This document shows positions 1 through 8,297 of a DNA stretch of 64,000 bases, one piece after another; positions within the stretch are counted from its first letter, which is position 1, and each line of letters opens with the position of its first letter. The stretch is from Actinomadura rudentiformis (lineage in GTDB: Bacteria > Actinomycetota > Actinomycetes > Streptosporangiales > Streptosporangiaceae). The stretch lies in contig NZ_WBMT01000034.1 in the NCBI RefSeq assembly GCF_008923185.1, positions 1 to 64,000 on the forward strand, written 5' to 3'. The notes under the pieces are model-generated. The model had not been told where the DNA came from and did no database searches. It was given only the letters and a program-made list of their open reading frames with translations. The position numbers and the translations under genes are program-made.

Positions 1-137
1 ACGGTCTTGGTGATCCCGGCCAGCAGCCCATCCGGCCCGACCAGCGACACTCCTTCAGCCTTGGCCCGCTCGATCAGCTCAGCCGCGAGCTGGACATCCA
101 ACCCGCTACCTGTCTCGTCCTCATCGTGGTTGGTCAC
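1..137 (-). mobile_element. IS256-family transposase, N-terminal fragment (cut by window edge)
   Basis: Reading the minus strand from a GTG at 137 gives a 45-residue start, beginning MTNHDEDETGSG and continuing with AELIERAKAEGVSLVGPDG and then LLAGITKT. This LxxRARAEGxxLxGPxGLLxxxTK pattern is the usual N-terminus of IS256 (Mutator-type) transposases, which cut and paste DNA with a DDE active site. The catalytic part lies outside the window, so intactness cannot be judged. The element end should lie between 138 and about 255, just before the broken DUF397 gene. No terminal repeat could be confirmed with only one end visible. Confidence 0.8.
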
Positions 138-227
138 GCATGATCCTTCCCGGCCGGGGCCTCAGCCCCAGCCTTCCGGATCACCACCCCACCCACACGA
201 TCTTTCAGACAGTCCCTCCCATCCTGA

Positions 228-563
228 AGGACGGGGTCTCCACGATGCAATCATGGAAACTGCATCGAGCTCACGAGCTGGTGTAAGGCCTCCGCGAGCG
301 ATGCCAGCGGCGGCGACTGCGTTGAGCTCGCAGCGTGGCGCAAGTCGTCGACAAGCGCTGGCAACGGCGGCGACTGTGTTGAGGTCGCTGACTGGCGCAA
401 GTCTTCGGCGAGTGGCTCGAACGGTGGGGCCTGCGTTGAGGTGGGCGACTCGCGGGGCGTAGTGGCTGTGCGGGACTCGAAGGATCCGGATGGGCCGGTG
501 CTGGCGTTCTCGGCTGGTGCGTTCCAGAGCTTCGTCGAGGACATCAAGGGCGGCAAAATCTGA
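228..563 (+). pseudogene. DUF397 protein, 5'-truncated, with tandem repeated N-terminal module
   Basis: The frame ending at TGA 561-563 reads GNCIEL, then three 19-residue units of the form WRKSSxSxGNGGDCVEVAD, then the DUF397 tail VVAVRDSKDPDGPVLAFS. DUF397 proteins are small actinobacterial partners of XRE regulators and anti-sigma-like ATPases (WhiJ-type loci). No ATG or GTG occurs in frame between the stop at 225 and residue position 441, so the 5' end is missing. The best explanation is insertion of the adjacent IS256-like element. A GTG at 441 could still yield a 40-residue tail. Normal DUF397 proteins carry one such module; this one has at least three. Confidence 0.7.
279..449 (+). repeat. 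Three tandem 57-bp repeats inside the DUF397 remnant
   Basis: Units start at 279, 336 and 393. Each starts with tgg and encodes W-[CR]-K-[AS]-S...GG-[DA]-C-V-E-[LV]. The period is exactly 19 codons, so the repeats keep frame and are protein-level duplications of the DUF397 N-terminal motif. Confidence 0.8.
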
Positions 564-586
564 CGCATGTCGCCATACTTGGTGGC

Positions 587-3500
587 GTGTCAGTTGAAGT
601 CGCCGCGTTCAACGTCGGCCGGTCTGTAGCGCAGCTGGCCGTGGGGCGATGGCTCGCGGGGCGTTCTACCAGGGACGCGGCGTCCAAGGATCTCGTTGAG
701 CTCATCAAGCTCGGCTTCCCGGACGAGATCAAGCGGCGGCGAGCGCAGCGGCAGTTCGAGGACATCGCCGACTCGGTCGCCGAAAGGCTGCTGGCGTTCG
801 CCCGGCAGGAGTTCGGCGGCCTGACCGAGGGCGATCGCGAGGCGGTTCTCTTCGCCGTCGTCAGAACGCTCGAGGACGCCGATCTCTCGGACGAGGCGTT
901 CTTCGCAGCCGACGCGGACGCGGTGAAGCTGGCGCGCGGCCTGCGTTCACGACTCTCGGCGTACGCGGCGCGCGGGCAGTTCGGCGAGGCGGGGGCACGG
1001 CTGTACAACGTCGTGCTCGATGAGTGCTGCGACTGCCTGGCGAACATCCTCATTCACCTTCCGCAGTTCGAACCACGGGCCTCGGTGGCGATCCTCAACC
1101 GGCTGAGCGGGCTTGCCGACCAGGTCAACTCGGTGCTGGTCAGGCTTCCCGTGCGTTCTCTGTCGGCGCCCGAGGGCGATGCCGAGGACGAGGAGTTCAC
1201 CCGCCGCTATCTGACCGCGCTCAGCCACAATCTGGACACCCTCGAACTGTTCGGCGTCCGCTTCAGCCGGCTCAACCGGCCACGCACCACGCTGAGCGTC
1301 GCGTACATCAGCCTCAACGTCACCGAGGAGACCGGCAAGCGCCGCAAGACCGAGCCTGCTTCGATCTCCGACTGGCGAGGCGAGCGTGAAGGTGGTGCGG
1401 TGCGGGTGGAGTCCGCGCTCGGCGAGCACCGTCTCATGTTGCTACGCGGCGAGGCCGGTGGCGGCAAGAGCACCTTGCTTCGCTGGTTGGCCGTAACGGC
1501 TGCGCGGGGCGCGTTCACCGGCGAGCTGACGGGCTGGAACGGTCGTGTCCCGTTCCTGATCAAATTGCGGAGTCACGCCGACGGCGCCTTGCCCAAGCCG
1601 GAGGAGTTCCTCGATGACGTGGCCGGGACGCTGACCGGCATCATGCCGCGCGGCTGGGTGCACAGGCGGCTTGAGTCAGGGCGCGTGCTGCTTCTGGTGG
1701 ACGGTGTGGACGAGGTCACCGGCGGGCGTCGGCAGGCGGTGCGGCAATGGCTCCAGGAGATCGTCGGCCAGTTCGGTGGCATCCGTGTCATCGTCACATC
1801 CCGTCCGGCCGCCGCCGAGGTGGGCTGGCTGAAGAACGAGGGATTCACCACGGCGTTCCTTGAGCAGATGGGTCCAGCCGACATCCGCGCGCTCGTCAAG
1901 CATTGGCATGATGCGTTGCGCCACTGCGCGGAGACGCCATGCACACCCGAGCAGTTGCCGTCGTACGAGGCGAAGCTGTTGGCTCGGCTGGAGTCGGCCC
2001 CGCATCTCCAGGCCCTCGCGTCCAGCCCATTGCTGGCAGCGATGTTGTGCGCGCTCAATCTGGATTTGGAAACGTTGCCCCGCGATCGCATGGGCCTGTA
2101 CGCGGCGGCCCTCGACCTGCTGCTCGAGACCCGTGACGCCAAACGCAACGTTCCCAGTGCACGCGAAGTCCAACTGCCCCGCGATCGGAAGATCCGGATC
2201 CTGCAGGACGTGGCATGGCATCTGTCGACCAGCGGCCGGGTGGAGCTGCCGAAGCCGATGGTGGAACGGCTGATCGCCGACCGCCTCGCGTCAATGCCGC
2301 AGGTGGACGTGAACGCCGCGGACGTCCTGGACATGCTGCTGCAACGCAGTGGCGTGATCCGTGAGCCCGTGCCAGGGCGCATCGACTTCGTGCATCGGAC
2401 CGTTCAGGAATACCTGGCCGCCAAGCAGGCGGCGAGTCTCGGCGACATGGATCTGCTCATCCGGAACGCGCACCGCGACCAGTGGCGCCAGACCGTCGTC
2501 ATGGCCGCCGGGCACGCCAATGAACCGCAGTGCCGCGAACTCATCGGCGGTCTCCTCGCCCGGATGGAGGCCGAGCCTCGCCAAGCACGGGCGCTCAAGC
2601 TGGTCACCGTGGCCTGCCTGGAAACGCTGCCTTCCGTCCCGGAGGATCTTCGCCAGGGAATCGACCGGTGCCTGGACGACCTGGTCCCGCCACGGAACGA
2701 GGCCGCCGCGCGTTCGCTGGCCACGGCCGGGGAGCCGGTGCTGGCCCGGCTGCCGAAGACGCTGGACGGCTTGCCGGTCGCAGCGGCGGCCGCGACCACA
2801 CGCGCGGCATGGTTGATCAACGGGCCGCAGGCCCTTGACCTCCTCGCTCGGTACGCCGAAGACCCGAGGCTCGACGTTCAACTCGAACTGAACACCGCGT
2901 GGGACTACTTCGATCCGGCCGAGTACGCCGAACGTGTGCTGGCAACGACGAGGGAGCATGAAAGCTGGGTCTGGGCCCGGACCCCCGGGCAGGTGAGCGC
3001 GCTTGACAGGCTTCCGGCTCGCTCTGAGCTCGGCCTGACTTTGGAGGGCCCTACCGACTTCGCCTTCCTTGCCAAGCATGCCGAGAGTCTCAAAGAGCTC
3101 TCCCTCATCTGCAGCGCGGACGTGGATCCTCGGCGGATGCCCCCGCTTCCCGAGCTGAGGCGCCTCAGTCTCATTCGGGAGGGCCTTGCGGACCTGGGGT
3201 TCCTCAACGACTATCCGCTGCTGGACACGATCAGCCTTCCGCGGTGTGGGAAGGTCGCAGATTTCTCCCCGCTGAAGCGCTATTCGTCGCTGCTGACTCT
3301 CGAACTGGGTCATGCCCGACACCTGACCGATGTGGACATGCTCCCGCCACTCCAGAACGTCAGGTCACTAGGGCTCTGTCGAAGCCGCCTCGCCTGCGAC
3401 CTCGCTGAGATCACCCACTCCACGCCACACGTTCACACCCTCGACCTGTCCGGATGCCCGTGGGTCTCCGACCTGGAGGCGGTTTCCCACCTGCCGCTCC

Positions 3501-3841
3501 ACACGCTCGCCGTCGAACAGTGCCCGATCCGGGATGTGAGTCCTCTCGCCGGGCTCGACAACCTCGATTTCCTGGACGTGTCGCACACCGAGGTCGCGGA
3601 TCTGACACCGCTCAGCGGCTTGCCGAACCTGCGGGCCCTGCACATCCGGGGCTGCGGGAAGATCAAGGACCTGAGCCCGCTGGCAGACCTGCCCGCACTC
3701 CGGCTGCTCTACATCTCCGGTATGCCACCTGGCATCGACCTGTCCCCTCTTGCAGGGAACCGCCAACTCGTCATCAAGCACCACGCGGGCCAGGAGATGC
3801 GCGGCGCCGAAGCGTTCCGCCACCGCATGGAGATCTACTAG
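587..3841 (+). CDS. NACHT-domain STAND NTPase with N-terminal helical domain and C-terminal leucine-rich repeats
   Basis: This 1084-residue protein starts at GTG 587. Residues 1 to about 200 form an alpha-helical region like the NACHT N-terminal helical domains of actinobacteria. Walker A is GEAGGGKST (K294) and Walker B is LLLVDGVDE (D372), followed by a TSRPAA sensor-type motif near 405 and a winged-helix-like segment ending near 620. From about 830 to the end are roughly ten leucine-rich repeats with the SPLAxLPxLxxLxIS pattern. Bacterial NACHT proteins of this architecture are known antiphage sensors resembling animal NLRs. The N-terminus has no enzymatic effector, so output may depend on oligomerisation or a partner. 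It lies 23 bp after the DUF397 remnant and next to an IS, fitting an accessory locus. Antiphage function is inference. Confidence 0.88.
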   Translation: MSVEVAAFNVGRSVAQLAVGRWLAGRSTRDAASKDLVELIKLGFPDEIKRRRAQRQFEDIADSVAERLLAFARQEFGGLTEGDREAVLFAVVRTLEDADLSDEAFFAADADAVKLARGLRSRLSAYAARGQFGEAGARLYNVVLDECCDCLANILIHLPQFEPRASVAILNRLSGLADQVNSVLVRLPVRSLSAPEGDAEDEEFTRRYLTALSHNLDTLELFGVRFSRLNRPRTTLSVAYISLNVTEETGKRRKTEPASISDWRGEREGGAVRVESALGEHRLMLLRGEAGGGKSTLLRWLAVTAARGAFTGELTGWNGRVPFLIKLRSHADGALPKPEEFLDDVAGTLTGIMPRGWVHRRLESGRVLLLVDGVDEVTGGRRQAVRQWLQEIVGQFGGIRVIVTSRPAAAEVGWLKNEGFTTAFLEQMGPADIRALVKHWHDALRHCAETPCTPEQLPSYEAKLLARLESAPHLQALASSPLLAAMLCALNLDLETLPRDRMGLYAAALDLLLETRDAKRNVPSAREVQLPRDRKIRILQDVAWHLSTSGRVELPKPMVERLIADRLASMPQVDVNAADVLDMLLQRSGVIREPVPGRIDFVHRTVQEYLAAKQAASLGDMDLLIRNAHRDQWRQTVVMAAGHANEPQCRELIGGLLARMEAEPRQARALKLVTVACLETLPSVPEDLRQGIDRCLDDLVPPRNEAAARSLATAGEPVLARLPKTLDGLPVAAAAATTRAAWLINGPQALDLLARYAEDPRLDVQLELNTAWDYFDPAEYAERVLATTREHESWVWARTPGQVSALDRLPARSELGLTLEGPTDFAFLAKHAESLKELSLICSADVDPRRMPPLPELRRLSLIREGLADLGFLNDYPLLDTISLPRCGKVADFSPLKRYSSLLTLELGHARHLTDVDMLPPLQNVRSLGLCRSRLACDLAEITHSTPHVHTLDLSGCPWVSDLEAVSHLPLHTLAVEQCPIRDVSPLAGLDNLDFLDVSHTEVADLTPLSGLPNLRALHIRGCGKIKDLSPLADLPALRLLYISGMPPGIDLSPLAGNRQLVIKHHAGQEMRGAEAFRHRMEIY

Positions 3842-3849
3842 GGTCGGCT

Positions 3850-3978
3850 TCATATGCCACTCGCCCTGATCGCACAGTGGGAGCAGGTGGTGAAAGGAAC
3901 GTCGCTCATGTACTCGTACGTCTCACACTCGACGTCGTCGAGGATCTCCTCCCAGGCCGAGTCATAGCCGTCGGGCAC
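3850..3978 (-). CDS. Possible small acidic protein or 3' gene remnant
   Basis: From a GTG at 3978 the minus strand reads VPDGYDSAWEEILDDVE, then CETYEYMSDVPFTTCSHCAI and a TGA at 3850-3852 (42 residues). Upstream the frame stays open (KAFTPVAWKAEPGFA) into the 3' end of the AlkB-like gene, without ATG or ribosome binding site. The composition (acidic, CSHC pair, few Arg/Gly) looks coding rather than random. It may be a small downstream gene of the AlkB-like operon or the tail of a deleted gene. I do not recognise a family. Confidence 0.35.
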   Translation of the reverse strand: MPDGYDSAWEEILDDVECETYEYMSDVPFTTCSHCAIRASGI

Positions 3979-4060
3979 GGCGAATCCGGGCTCCGCCTTC
4001 CAGGCGACCGGTGTGAAGGCCTTTGACCCGGCGCGCGCGTCCGCCGGCGATCGTCGACGG

Positions 4061-4681
4061 CTACCGCTTGGGATGGATGATTGTGCGGAAGGTCATCGAC
4101 ACTCGCCGCCCACGCGGGACGCGCCCTGTCGCACCAGGGTCGCTCTTGCGCGCGGCGATGGCGTGGCGCCAGGTGAATCGGGCTGGACCGGTCATGACAA
4201 GAAGGCTGCCCGGCGCCAGACGCACCGCCAGCTTCAAACCGTCCTCGGGGTGGGTGAAGTCCATGAGGCAGCTGGAGCCCAGGGAGATCGCCGCGACGAC
4301 CGGGCCGAAGCACGGCACGCAGTCGACATGGGCGCTGATCCCCTGCCCCGGCTGATACTCATTGACGATCACTTGATCCGCTTCCCGGTCCATCAGCCCC
4401 TCACCGACCAGGCGGGCTGCCGCTTGCCGTGCCCAAACCGGAAGCGGCGGCGAAGCTGCTGCCACGCTGCGGCGACCGTAGTCATATCGATGGCCGTAGT
4501 GCTGTACGCGCCGCTTCAGCTCCGTCGACCACGGCTCGGCGTCGATGTCCGCGAGCAGGGCGTCTGTGACGTCTGGACTGATCCAGTCGGCGATGTAGTG
4601 CAGTCCCGGCACCGAGGTGGACGGCGCGGTGTGAGATCCGAAGTCGCTGTCGAAGGGGAGCTGACCGGAAATCTCAGACAT
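4061..4681 (-). CDS. AlkB-like 2-oxoglutarate/Fe(II) dioxygenase
   Basis: A 206-residue protein starting MSEISGQLPF at ATG 4681. It carries the full double-stranded beta-helix signature of AlkB: HVD (H118, D120), the distal H173 in FTWRHAI, and RxxxxxR (R193, R199) for 2-oxoglutarate. The NEYQPGQGISAHVD segment and the LGSS/CLMDF strand are typical of the family. AlkB enzymes oxidatively remove methyl groups from alkylated nucleobases in the cytoplasm. The length matches single-domain bacterial AlkB2/3-like proteins. The reading frame stays open further upstream, but the family alignment begins near this ATG. Confidence 0.85.
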   Translation of the reverse strand: MSEISGQLPFDSDFGSHTAPSTSVPGLHYIADWISPDVTDALLADIDAEPWSTELKRRVQHYGHRYDYGRRSVAAASPPLPVWARQAAARLVGEGLMDREADQVIVNEYQPGQGISAHVDCVPCFGPVVAAISLGSSCLMDFTHPEDGLKLAVRLAPGSLLVMTGPARFTWRHAIAARKSDPGATGRVPRGRRVSMTFRTIIHPKR

Positions 4682-4968
4682 GAGCGAACAGTAGCCAGCA
4701 CCGCCGGCCACGCACGGGCATTCTCGCCATCTTGGACGCACCAACGCGATCATGAACTGGACGGCCTCGAAGCTGGCGCGATGACGTCTCGCCCCTTGCC
4801 TGATGCCACAGCGGCGCCGTTCACCCGCATCAAGGTTCGCGTCAGATGAGCCGCAGCCACGAGATCGGCCTGATCCAATGGGTGGACTACCGCACGACCG
4901 CCGACCTGCCGATCTTCCCACCGATAGGCACGGCCGTCCCCGGTACCTCTGCCGGTCGGGTCGGTGGG

Positions 4969-5349
4969 TCAGTTTTCGATGCGGCCGCCGCCTCCGCCGC
5001 TGGTAGTGGAGCGGACGCAGCTGAGGAAGTAGGAGTTGGTCAGGCCGCCGATCTCCTTGCTCCTGGTGATCCAGTTCGTCGAGGTGACGCGGCCGACCTC
5101 GTTGCCGTTGCCCGAATCGTGCGCACGGCACGTGACCGAGACGCTGAACGTGCTCGGGGCGAACGCAGTGATCAGAATCGCGCCGCGAGTCTCCGGGATC
5201 GAGCTGGTGGAACAGCCGTATGCGCCGTACGGGATGCTGCATGTGCGGGCCAACGCCAGCGCCGGTGTCGCGGGGACGACGACGATCGCCGCGGTGACAG
5301 CCATTGTGAGAGTCGCGCCGACGAACCCATGACGTACTGACTTCTTCAT
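4969..5349 (-). CDS. Small secreted protein with four cysteines
   Basis: 126 residues from ATG 5349, preceded by GGAGCGGAA. A classical signal peptide is visible: MKKSVRHG, a hydrophobic stretch (about 10-28) and a cleavage region PATPALALA. The mature part is about 95 residues with four Cys (TCSIPYGAYGC, VTCRAHDSG, LSCVRS) that could form two disulfides, and ends in a glycine run. I do not recognise a family. It is transcribed in the same direction as the AlkB-like gene, 287 bp upstream of it. Function unknown; an extracellular role is inferred only from the signal peptide. Confidence 0.7.
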   Translation of the reverse strand: MKKSVRHGFVGATLTMAVTAAIVVVPATPALALARTCSIPYGAYGCSTSSIPETRGAILITAFAPSTFSVSVTCRAHDSGNGNEVGRVTSTNWITRSKEIGGLTNSYFLSCVRSTTSGGGGGRIEN

Positions 5350-5605
5350 TTCCGCTCCGGTGGGGTCGGGGCCCTCATGGTTTCCCCGGCGATGACCCCC
5401 CACAAGCGCAAACCATGTCCGAGTCCGGCCGCCGGTCAGGTCGTGGTGCGTTCTGCGAGCTGGGACCTCAAGGCGTGGAGTATTGGCGAACGCAAGTCTT
5501 GCGGAGGATTGACAGGCTCGGGCCGCTCCGTCAATGTAAGCAAGCGCTTCTTTGGAATGCGGGAGTCGCTCTGCGGCATCGGGGGCAGGCGGAAGGAAGT
5601 CGGCG

Positions 5606-7282
5606 GTGCGAAGACCCCTGGTGTTCGGTGTCGCATTGTCCATCGCGTCGTCCGGCCTCGGTGCATGCTCGGACGCTCCGAGCGGCCCGTGTCGAACGGT
5701 CGTCGTCGCCGTGGCCGTTGGGGTGGCCGCTCCACTGCGTACCGCGGCCGCGCGGTTCCAGGGGACCAAGGTGGACGGGCGGTGCGTCTCGGTGCGGATC
5801 GAGCCAAGGTCCCCCGCGTCTGTCGCCGAAACCCTGGCAGGCACCGTCGAGGAGCCCGGCGCCCCTCCACCGGACGCGTGGATTCCCGATTCATGGCTCT
5901 GGGTGCCGCTGGCACGCAGCGGCAGCACAGGCGCCGCGGCGGTGGCCTCAGTCGAGCCCTCGCTGGCCAGCTCGCCCATCGTCTGGGTGCTCTCGGCGAG
6001 CACCGCCCGCAAGTTCAGCGCCCAGGGAATGAAGGCGAGCTGGCGCTCCCTCATGCCCGGCGGAATCCCCGACCCCCGGCAGCGAACGGACGCCGACGCA
6101 CCACGATTCGTCGTCCCCGAACCGGCCACCTCGACCACGGGAATGGGGCCGCTGCTGGCCCTGCACACCCTCGCCGGAACCGGACAGCGCGGCCTGCTGA
6201 ACTTCGCGACCGCGATGCTGGCCCTACGCACGATGACGGTCAAGGACCCCGTCGCGGTGCACGCTGCGGTCGGCGACACCGGACGGACCACCATCGGCGT
6301 TGCTTCCGAGCAGTCTCTGCTGGAGAACGAGGCGGTCGGCGAACGCAGCCTGGTGCCTGTCTACCCTGCGGAGGGCACGGTCGTGCTCGACTATCCGTAT
6401 GTCCGCGTCACCCACGACAGAAGCCAGGGCAAGGCCGCCGACGCCTTCGGCAGATTCCTCAGAGAACCGGCCACACGTGAGCTGCTGACCGACGCCGGCT
6501 TCCGTACCCCCGAGGGTCAAGCCGGCAGCGCCCTGGACCCCAAACTCGGCTTCACCCCGGCACCGCCCCGGCGAATCCAACTGCCCGACTCCCCCACCGC
6601 CGTGAAGATCCGCGACATGTGGAACCGGATGCGGCTGGGCGCCCGCTTGCTCGACGTCCTCGACGTCTCACCGTCCATGCGCCAGCCGGTGCCCGGCACG
6701 TCCACCAGCCGTCTGACCGCGCTCAGCCGGCAGATCCAGCAGAGCCTCCAGCTCACTCCCGATTTCGTGGAGATCGGGCTCTGGCAGTTCGCCACCAGGC
6801 TCGACGGCACCCGAGACCACCGCGAGGCGGTCCCCATCCGGGCGATGGGATCGGTCGACAACGGCGTCAGCCAGCGCGACCGGTTGATCTCAGCGGTCGC
6901 CCGCTCCAAGCCGATCCCCGGAACCTACACCGGCCTGTACGACACGATCCTGGCCGGCTTCCGCGAGGTCAGCCGCAATTACCGGCCCGAGGTCTTCAAC
7001 GTGGTGACCGTCTTCACCGACGGCGAAGAGAGCGACCCGTACAACGGCATGAAGCTCGACGAGCTGATCCGCACGCTCCGCCAGGAGTACGACCCCGCGC
7101 GCCCAGTCAGCATCATCATCGGCGCCTACGGTGACGACATCGACACCCGGCCACTCCAACAAATCGTGAACGTCACCGGCGGCAAGGTCTACTTGTCCAA
7201 GGACCCGCAACAAGCGCAGCGCATCTTCGGCGATCTGCTCGTACGCATGCTTTGCACCGGCACCCAGTGCCCGATCACCTAG
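5606..7282 (+). CDS. Lipoprotein fusing a periplasmic-binding-like domain to a von Willebrand factor A domain
   Basis: I place the start at GTG 5606 behind GGAAGGAAG, giving 558 residues and a lipoprotein signal (LVFGVALSIASSGLGAC). Residues to about 330 look like an extracellular solute-binding fold (VAAPLRTAAARF, DAWIPDSWLW, RFLREPATRELLTDAGFR). The C-terminal part is a VWA domain with an intact metal-site motif DVSPSM and a second segment VFTDGEESDP. Such binding-protein/VWA proteins are common in actinomycetes and are thought to act on the outer face of the membrane; the ligand is unknown. The frame is open upstream to 5552, but that start would put residues before the lipobox signal. Confidence 0.75.
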   Translation: MRRPLVFGVALSIASSGLGACSDAPSGPCRTVVVAVAVGVAAPLRTAAARFQGTKVDGRCVSVRIEPRSPASVAETLAGTVEEPGAPPPDAWIPDSWLWVPLARSGSTGAAAVASVEPSLASSPIVWVLSASTARKFSAQGMKASWRSLMPGGIPDPRQRTDADAPRFVVPEPATSTTGMGPLLALHTLAGTGQRGLLNFATAMLALRTMTVKDPVAVHAAVGDTGRTTIGVASEQSLLENEAVGERSLVPVYPAEGTVVLDYPYVRVTHDRSQGKAADAFGRFLREPATRELLTDAGFRTPEGQAGSALDPKLGFTPAPPRRIQLPDSPTAVKIRDMWNRMRLGARLLDVLDVSPSMRQPVPGTSTSRLTALSRQIQQSLQLTPDFVEIGLWQFATRLDGTRDHREAVPIRAMGSVDNGVSQRDRLISAVARSKPIPGTYTGLYDTILAGFREVSRNYRPEVFNVVTVFTDGEESDPYNGMKLDELIRTLRQEYDPARPVSIIIGAYGDDIDTRPLQQIVNVTGGKVYLSKDPQQAQRIFGDLLVRMLCTGTQCPIT

Positions 7283-7347
7283 CGCGCCCGCCGCAACGCC
7301 ACCAACCAGATCCGCTGAACGCGAGGTCACGTGAGCGCTGCACCGGC

Positions 7348-7761
7348 TCACCGGTCAACGGTGATCTGCTGGCGGTCACCGGACCTGCCGATAGCCTGTG
7401 GCCTGCCACGCACGAACACCCGCGCCGCGCCGCCGTCGCTCAGCACCAGGGTCAGCGGAGCGATGTCGAAGTGTACGGACTCGCCGTGCTTGGCGTACCG
7501 GTTGAACAACACCTTGTTCCCCGCTGTGCTGGCGAAGACATGGCAACTGGCCCCGGTGACCGTCACGGTCACCAGCCGCTGGGCCGGGCTGGCCTTCTCA
7601 GCCACCGTCTCAGCGGGCGCGCTCGGCGATTCATTCCTGTCCAGCAGGCCCACCGTGAGCACGCCGCCGCCCACGCAGGCGAGCACGGCGACAAGACCGA
7701 TCGGTATCCCCACAGACATGACATGCCGCTTGGCGTTCACCTTTGCCCGGTGCCGAGCCAT
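7348..7761 (-). CDS. Single-pass membrane protein with DUF4115 (RodZ C-terminal-like) domain
   Basis: 137 residues. A basic N-terminus (MARHRAKVNAKRH) precedes one transmembrane segment (about 15-40), a linker rich in Pro, Ala and Glu, and an extracellular beta domain beginning VTVTVTGASCHVFAS and ending in VFVRGRPQ. That domain matches DUF4115, found at the C-terminus of RodZ-like morphogenesis proteins. The cytoplasmic HTH of RodZ is absent, so this is a stand-alone extracellular version. Convergent with the VWA lipoprotein gene (65 bp between). Function is inferred from the domain only. Confidence 0.65.
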   Translation of the reverse strand: MARHRAKVNAKRHVMSVGIPIGLVAVLACVGGGVLTVGLLDRNESPSAPAETVAEKASPAQRLVTVTVTGASCHVFASTAGNKVLFNRYAKHGESVHFDIAPLTLVLSDGGAARVFVRGRPQAIGRSGDRQQITVDR

Positions 7762-8297
7762 AGCCCGGAGGCTACAGCCGACACCCTCACCCGGCCAGAG
7801 GCACGTTCAAGCCCCGATCGCCACGATCGAGCCGCCCTGCACAATGCGCGGCCGTGGCGGGTGGGGTGTGATGCGGCTGTCCTGCGTCACGCCACTCAGA
7901 GCCGCCCGCAGGCCCGCTAGGTGTGGTGTGGGTCACAGATGAGTCGAGTGGTCTCGACGGCCTTCCTCTGTGACAGCGACGTACGGAGGCGCGATGAGGA
8001 AGGTCCGCTGGAGCTCATGGACACTCGCCGTTTCGGTTCTGGAAACGCGCTGCTCACGTACCGGCCAGGGCGAGTGTCAGGTATGTCACATCGACTTGCC
8101 CTCAAGTTTGGTTGAGGTTCCATCCTGAGGGGGTGGGACCAGCGCAGAATGTCCGAGGCTCCCGGAATACTCCTGGGACGAGCCGGGTTTAATCGCTCGC
8201 AAAGTGTCAGTCACTGCAGTATTTTCCAGTGACACCCCCAACATGATCTTTCACCTCTGGCGCCCGTGTGCCCGAGCCTGACGATTGGAAGTTTCAC
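7762..8297. other. Intergenic region without a supported gene
   Basis: About 535 bp between the divergent DUF4115 and MFS genes. Open frames here are short and have atypical composition. The stretch holds the SoxR-like promoter at 8096-8126. A 27-codon frame from ATG 8149 to TGA 8232 lies in the predicted leader but has only a weak ribosome binding site and no recognisable product. Confidence 0.6.
8096..8126 (+). promoter_or_regulatory. SoxR/MerR-type operator-promoter upstream of the MFS exporter
   Basis: CCTCAAGTTTGGTTGAGG at 8100-8117 is an inverted repeat CCTCAA-N6-TTGAGG, matching the half-sites of the SoxR box. TTGCCC (8096-8101) and CATCCT (8121-8126) flank it with a 19-bp spacer, the long spacing typical of MerR-family promoters. 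It reads toward the exporter at 8298. No soxR gene is in the window. Confidence 0.55.

Noticed and set aside
2291-3322. 343-codon minus-strand frame inside the NACHT-LRR gene
   Set aside because: Antisense shadow of high-GC coding sequence; no family features.
4846-5340. Plus-strand frame starting MSRSHEIGLIQWVDYR
   Set aside because: The first 35 residues look protein-like, but the rest is antisense to a signal-peptide protein; no ribosome binding site. Possibly a remnant.
7921-8115. Short plus-strand frame before the SoxR-like promoter
   Set aside because: No ribosome binding site or family; ends just before the operator stem finishes.
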